Shown here: in pieces, positions 61,264 through 64,000 of the stretch | How positions within the stretch are numbered: the stretch's first letter is position 1 | How the letters are laid out: each line of letters begins with the position of its first letter | Assembly: GCA_963795835.1 (NCBI GenBank) | Contig: CAWCJC010000001.1 | Span: 1-64,000, forward strand | Length of the DNA: 64,000 nt | DNA from: JALYXI01 sp963795835 | GTDB taxonomy: Bacteria > Acidobacteriota > Terriglobia > Bryobacterales > Bryobacteraceae | Reading direction: 5' to 3' | Position numbers and translations under genes: made by a program | The notes under the pieces: generated by a model | The model's input: only the letters and a program-made list of their open reading frames with translations | What the model was told of the DNA's origin: nothing | Databases searched by the model: none

Positions 61264-62232
61264 TTGGCATGGAGAATCGCATTGCCAGGCGCTGAAGGTT
61301 CTCGGCCGAGCCATTTCCGGACACCCGGGCAAGTACTAACCCGCACTCACCCAGAATTGTTCATTTCGAAACGCCGACTTCGCAAAGTTGAAAGCATCGA
61401 ATGTGTTCGCGACCGCCGTGCTGGGGGTCAGACAAATCTGGGATTCGCATCGCGACCCTTCGTGCTCTGCGGCCTCCCTATGAAGAGGCCGTTTCCTGGC
61501 GAATTACTGCATGAACGCCGAAATGGACACTTTCTGCTCCAGGTAACCGGGCATCCCAGTTTCGGGTTGCCCTGGGGGCAGGACCGGCTTGTCCCGATTT
61601 TCCTTGCAACTCTTGCAGTTAAACAGAAGAGCCAAACCATCCGATTCGACAGCGCGGCCGAACTGCTCGACACTTTCGGGATGCAGCAAGGCGGTACGCA
61701 GTACCGCCGCCTTGTTTCAGCATTCCAGCGCATCTTTGGAGCGACAATCTTTTTTGGTACTGAGAGCCAACGTGACAAGGCTGCGATCTTCCATCAGACA
61801 AGATTCAATTTCATGGACAAAGCACGAATCTGGTATTCACGAGATGCTGACAGGCAAACCTCTCTTCAAGGTTGCGAGAATGAAATTGTCCTTAGCACCG
61901 AGTTCTACAACGAAATAACCGCACATCCGATTCCGGCTGATCTCACTGCGGCGAAAGCCCTTTCTTCTTCGCCTGCAGCTCTTGACCTTTTTATGTGGAT
62001 CTCATATCGGTGTTTCATGGCAGGTAAGGAGGAACGAGTTCCTCTCTTTGGTCAATTCGGTCTGGCCAATCAGTTAGGTTGCGTCGAGTATGCCCGGCCA
62101 AGGAAGTTCAGAGAACGCCTTGACGGATGGCTTGCTGTCATCAGGGTTATGTGGCCAGAGTGTCCCGCCCGGATCCATTCAGATGGCAATTCGCTGGTGG
62201 TGAGCCACGGTATCGCGATCTCCCCTTGTTAA
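61264..62232 (+). CDS. RepA-like plasmid replication initiator (right copy)
   Basis: 322 residues, closely similar to the left copy: SFGLPWGQDRLVPIFLATLA, SAAELLDTFGMQQGGTQYRR, FQRIFGATIFFGTESQRD and PRKFRERLDGWLAVIRVMWP. The N-terminus differs more. A TTG start at 61264 is weak; later starts are possible. It belongs to sequence to the right of the boundary repeat and thus perhaps to a second element. The downstream repeat seen after the left copy is not conserved here. Confidence 0.75.
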   Translation: MAWRIALPGAEGSRPSHFRTPGQVLTRTHPELFISKRRLRKVESIECVRDRRAGGQTNLGFASRPFVLCGLPMKRPFPGELLHERRNGHFLLQVTGHPSFGLPWGQDRLVPIFLATLAVKQKSQTIRFDSAAELLDTFGMQQGGTQYRRLVSAFQRIFGATIFFGTESQRDKAAIFHQTRFNFMDKARIWYSRDADRQTSLQGCENEIVLSTEFYNEITAHPIPADLTAAKALSSSPAALDLFMWISYRCFMAGKEERVPLFGQFGLANQLGCVEYARPRKFRERLDGWLAVIRVMWPECPARIHSDGNSLVVSHGIAISPC

Positions 62233-62291
62233 AACGGGATCTCGCAGGCTGCTGAAAAGCTAAGTTCCTGGCGCCGGTTAGTGCGATGAGC

Positions 62292-63105
62292 GGCAGTGTC
62301 GCAAACAGGAATGTGTGAGCGCACAGCGGACGGGAACCACGTGACGATTAAGCAGCGAGACCGAACGTTTGCTCGATGAAACGCACCTGCCCAACGGTGT
62401 CGTCCTTGGGAAGCCAGCGGATCTGCCCTTTTCGAATCATGTTCATTGCCTCGTACCCCGTGATCGTTCTCAGTGCTCCATCTACGGATCGGAACCATTG
62501 ACTGGCGACCACTCGCTTCTTTACGAAACGATGGTCCTGCTCGATTCTGTTATTCAAATAAGGAGAGGGCCGACACCGGCACCGCCGTCCCAGTTGTCCT
62601 GCCACTCTGAGCTCTTTGATAACGGATGGATAAGCGGGATGGCCATCTACATTGATAACGCGAGGTCGATGCCGACCCGCCAGGGCAAGTTGAAGGAAAC
62701 CTTTGGCCGCGATGCGATCCCGGTAGGGAGACAGCAGGAAGTCAATCGTGTCACCGGCGGAATCCACGGCTCGATATAGATAGGTCCAGCGGCCTGCCAC
62801 TCGAATATACGTTTCGTCGACGCGCCAGGACCGATTCGGCTGACGTATCTCGCGCCGGATCCGCTCTTCCAAAATGGGCGCGTAGTGCAAAACCCAGCGG
62901 GCGATGGTCGAATGATCAACCGTGAGCCCACGTTCCGCCATCATCTCTTCGAGATCACGATAGCTCAGCGGATATCGCAGGTACCAGCGCACGCACAGCA
63001 CGATGATGTTCTCTTGAAAATGACGGCCATGGAACAACGCCGGGCGGCTCTTTCGCATCCGCTTCACCCTACCAAAGCCGACTCTCACCCGTTTGCGACA
63101 CTACT
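62292..63105 (-). mobile_element. IS6-family insertion sequence
   Basis: The IS is bounded by inverted repeats: GGCAGTGTCGCAAAC at 62292-62306 and its near-complement GTTTGCGACACTACT at 63091-63105, close to the known IS6 end sequence. It holds one transposase gene and is about 814 bp, typical size. The bases immediately outside (cgatgagc and cattatac) do not match, so no 8-bp target duplication is visible; it may have formed by recombination or cointegrate resolution. Confidence 0.75.
62348..63088 (-). CDS. IS6-family DDE transposase
   Basis: 246 residues. N-terminal HTH with VRWYLRYPLSYRDLEEMMAE, then the DDE catalytic domain: WRVDETYIRV (first Asp), NVDGHPAYP (second Asp) and NRIEQDHRFVKKR (Glu). 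All three residues are present, so it may be active. It is oriented toward the repA gene. Confidence 0.92.
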   Translation of the reverse strand: MRVGFGRVKRMRKSRPALFHGRHFQENIIVLCVRWYLRYPLSYRDLEEMMAERGLTVDHSTIARWVLHYAPILEERIRREIRQPNRSWRVDETYIRVAGRWTYLYRAVDSAGDTIDFLLSPYRDRIAAKGFLQLALAGRHRPRVINVDGHPAYPSVIKELRVAGQLGRRCRCRPSPYLNNRIEQDHRFVKKRVVASQWFRSVDGALRTITGYEAMNMIRKGQIRWLPKDDTVGQVRFIEQTFGLAA

Positions 63106-63662
63106 CATTATACACCTTCTTGCTAGGCTTATCCCTAAGGATTATACCTTTATCCACTTTCCATCGTTCGCAGCACTATCGTTGTAAGCGTAATCCGTAT
63201 TCAGAGTATAGGTTTGAGTGGGAAGGAGGTATCTGCAGCGGCCGCGTTTTCGTTGTATTCCTATTCCTTTGTTCTCACTACACAATCCGGCGCAGATGAT
63301 CGCGCATCGATTCGTTTTGCCGCCTTCTTTGGCGCCGTGTTGTTGAGCGAGTAACCAGAACAACCGTTATCACGGCAGCAACAATGTAAACTAGCCACAT
63401 ACCGTTTTTAGTGTAAGGGTTAAAACAGTTCGTCTTCCTGCCACTACTGAAGGAAGTTTTCACACAAGTACTACCGAATAGTACTTCCGATAACGGGCCA
63501 GTATGCACAGAGCGGTCTGTAGAGGCTTGTAACAAATCTAACCAGCCTTTGATCTTTTGTACCCTGCCCCGCAGTTGCAAGAGCCTACCTGCCAACAGCT
63601 ATTACAAGAACAAGCGCTATCCTACTTTGTCGTCCTGGCAGGCCCTGTAGGAGTTTTCTTGA
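63106..63662. other. Region right of the IS with a possible small membrane ORF
   Basis: A minus-strand frame (63278-63595) contains one hydrophobic stretch (MWLVYIVAAVITVVLV) followed by a basic tail, so a small one-helix membrane protein is possible, from an internal Met at about residue 66. The rest shows no recognised gene. The sequence is AT-richer than its surroundings. Confidence 0.3.
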
Positions 63663-64000
63663 TTAACTCCACAGTTTGGTTGATATCTTAAGCCAGTATG
63701 AAGCCGGAGTTAACTTTACAGATTCTTTAGGGACGTCCGATTTCGTCTTTGAGTCACCTCGACTTATCTCGGTTGACTCAGGCACATATCCCGAGATTAC
63801 GGCCACGATCTTAAGGTCGTTTCCTGTGCCTGAAATGACCGGACCTCCAGAAAAGCCCGCGTCGTTGATTCCATCTAAAATCCACATACCAGTGTTCGCG
63901 TCGATCCCAGAAACGCCGCATCGCTTAATAAACGACACCCAATAGCTCCGCTCGCCAAACTTAGCCCGCCACCCACGTCCGTAGGCAAAGCCAGGAAATT
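63663..64000 (-). CDS. Trypsin-like serine protease, 3' part, running off the window
   Basis: The frame is open through the right edge; the visible part reads FPGFAYGRGWRAKFGERSYW and then DAGFSGGPVISG, where the Ser of GFSGGP is the catalytic Ser of trypsin/HtrA-like proteases. The His and Asp of the triad would lie beyond the window. The stop is at 63663. A GTG in the window (63938) could falsely appear as a start. The fold continues with LKIVAVISGYVPE. Confidence 0.7.
   Translation of the reverse strand, partial: FPGFAYGRGWRAKFGERSYWVSFIKRCGVSGIDANTGMWILDGINDAGFSGGPVISGTGNDLKIVAVISGYVPESTEISRGDSKTKSDVPKESVKLTPASYWLKISTKLWS

Overview
The window looks like a chromosomal segment of an Acidobacteriota bacterium of the Solibacter/Bryobacter group. 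Pointers are an Oar-like TonB-dependent receptor with an N-terminal carboxypeptidase-regulatory-like domain, the planctomycete-type cytochrome (DUF1592)/DUF1552 pair, several Tat-exported Gfo/Idh/MocA oxidoreductases, a cytochrome-c/PQQ dehydrogenase fusion, and a fragment of the Solibacter-specific C-terminal domain (TIGR03437 type). No rRNA, complete tRNA or CRISPR array was found. All family calls are from reading the protein sequences; no database search was run.

1-31.2 kb reads as chromosomal backbone. First come a DUF2231 membrane protein and a PQQ/cytochrome c dehydrogenase, divergent from a catabolic cluster (TonB receptor, sugar isomerase-like protein, two Gfo/Idh/MocA oxidoreductases, an enolase-superfamily protein) that looks like outer-membrane uptake plus periplasmic or cytoplasmic oxidation and dehydration of a sugar or sugar acid. 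A DUF1592-DUF1552 pair and two secreted leucine-rich-repeat genes follow (one frameshifted), then a D-aminoacylase, and a leftward set DUF4331 (frameshifted) - TPR - two-domain NicO-type metal transporter. At 25.8-31.2 kb lie an ABC exporter, a free-standing SET-domain protein, a convergent gene fusing a group II PLP decarboxylase to a C-terminal SET domain, and a formate/nitrite-type transporter. The decarboxylase-SET fusion facing a second SET gene is the most unusual gene arrangement seen.

31.6-61.1 kb is bounded by an exact 55-bp direct repeat that contains the 3' part of a tRNA-Gly(UCC)-like gene. Each copy is followed within about 210 bp by a RepA-like gene in the same orientation, and an 18-bp double GGAGTAA motif lies just inside both ends in opposite orientations. 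This looks like an integrated plasmid-like element, probably in tandem with a second element starting at 61.05 kb. No integrase gene was recognised. The cargo is mostly TetR-controlled small-molecule defence modules: SDR, NADPH:quinone oxidoreductases, isochorismatase-like hydrolase, metallo-beta-lactamase-fold hydrolase, DinB proteins, methyltransferases, NmrA-like proteins, a seven-ORF ABC/MFP/OMF efflux operon, a Crp/DUF417/GNAT set and a HicAB toxin-antitoxin pair next to the right repeat. The central part (35.5-51.2 kb) is full of broken genes, a truncated IS21-type element and partial duplications, so it is an actively decaying or rearranged region.

61-64 kb holds the second repA, an IS6-type transposase with terminal inverted repeats, and the 3' part of a trypsin-like protease running off the right edge.
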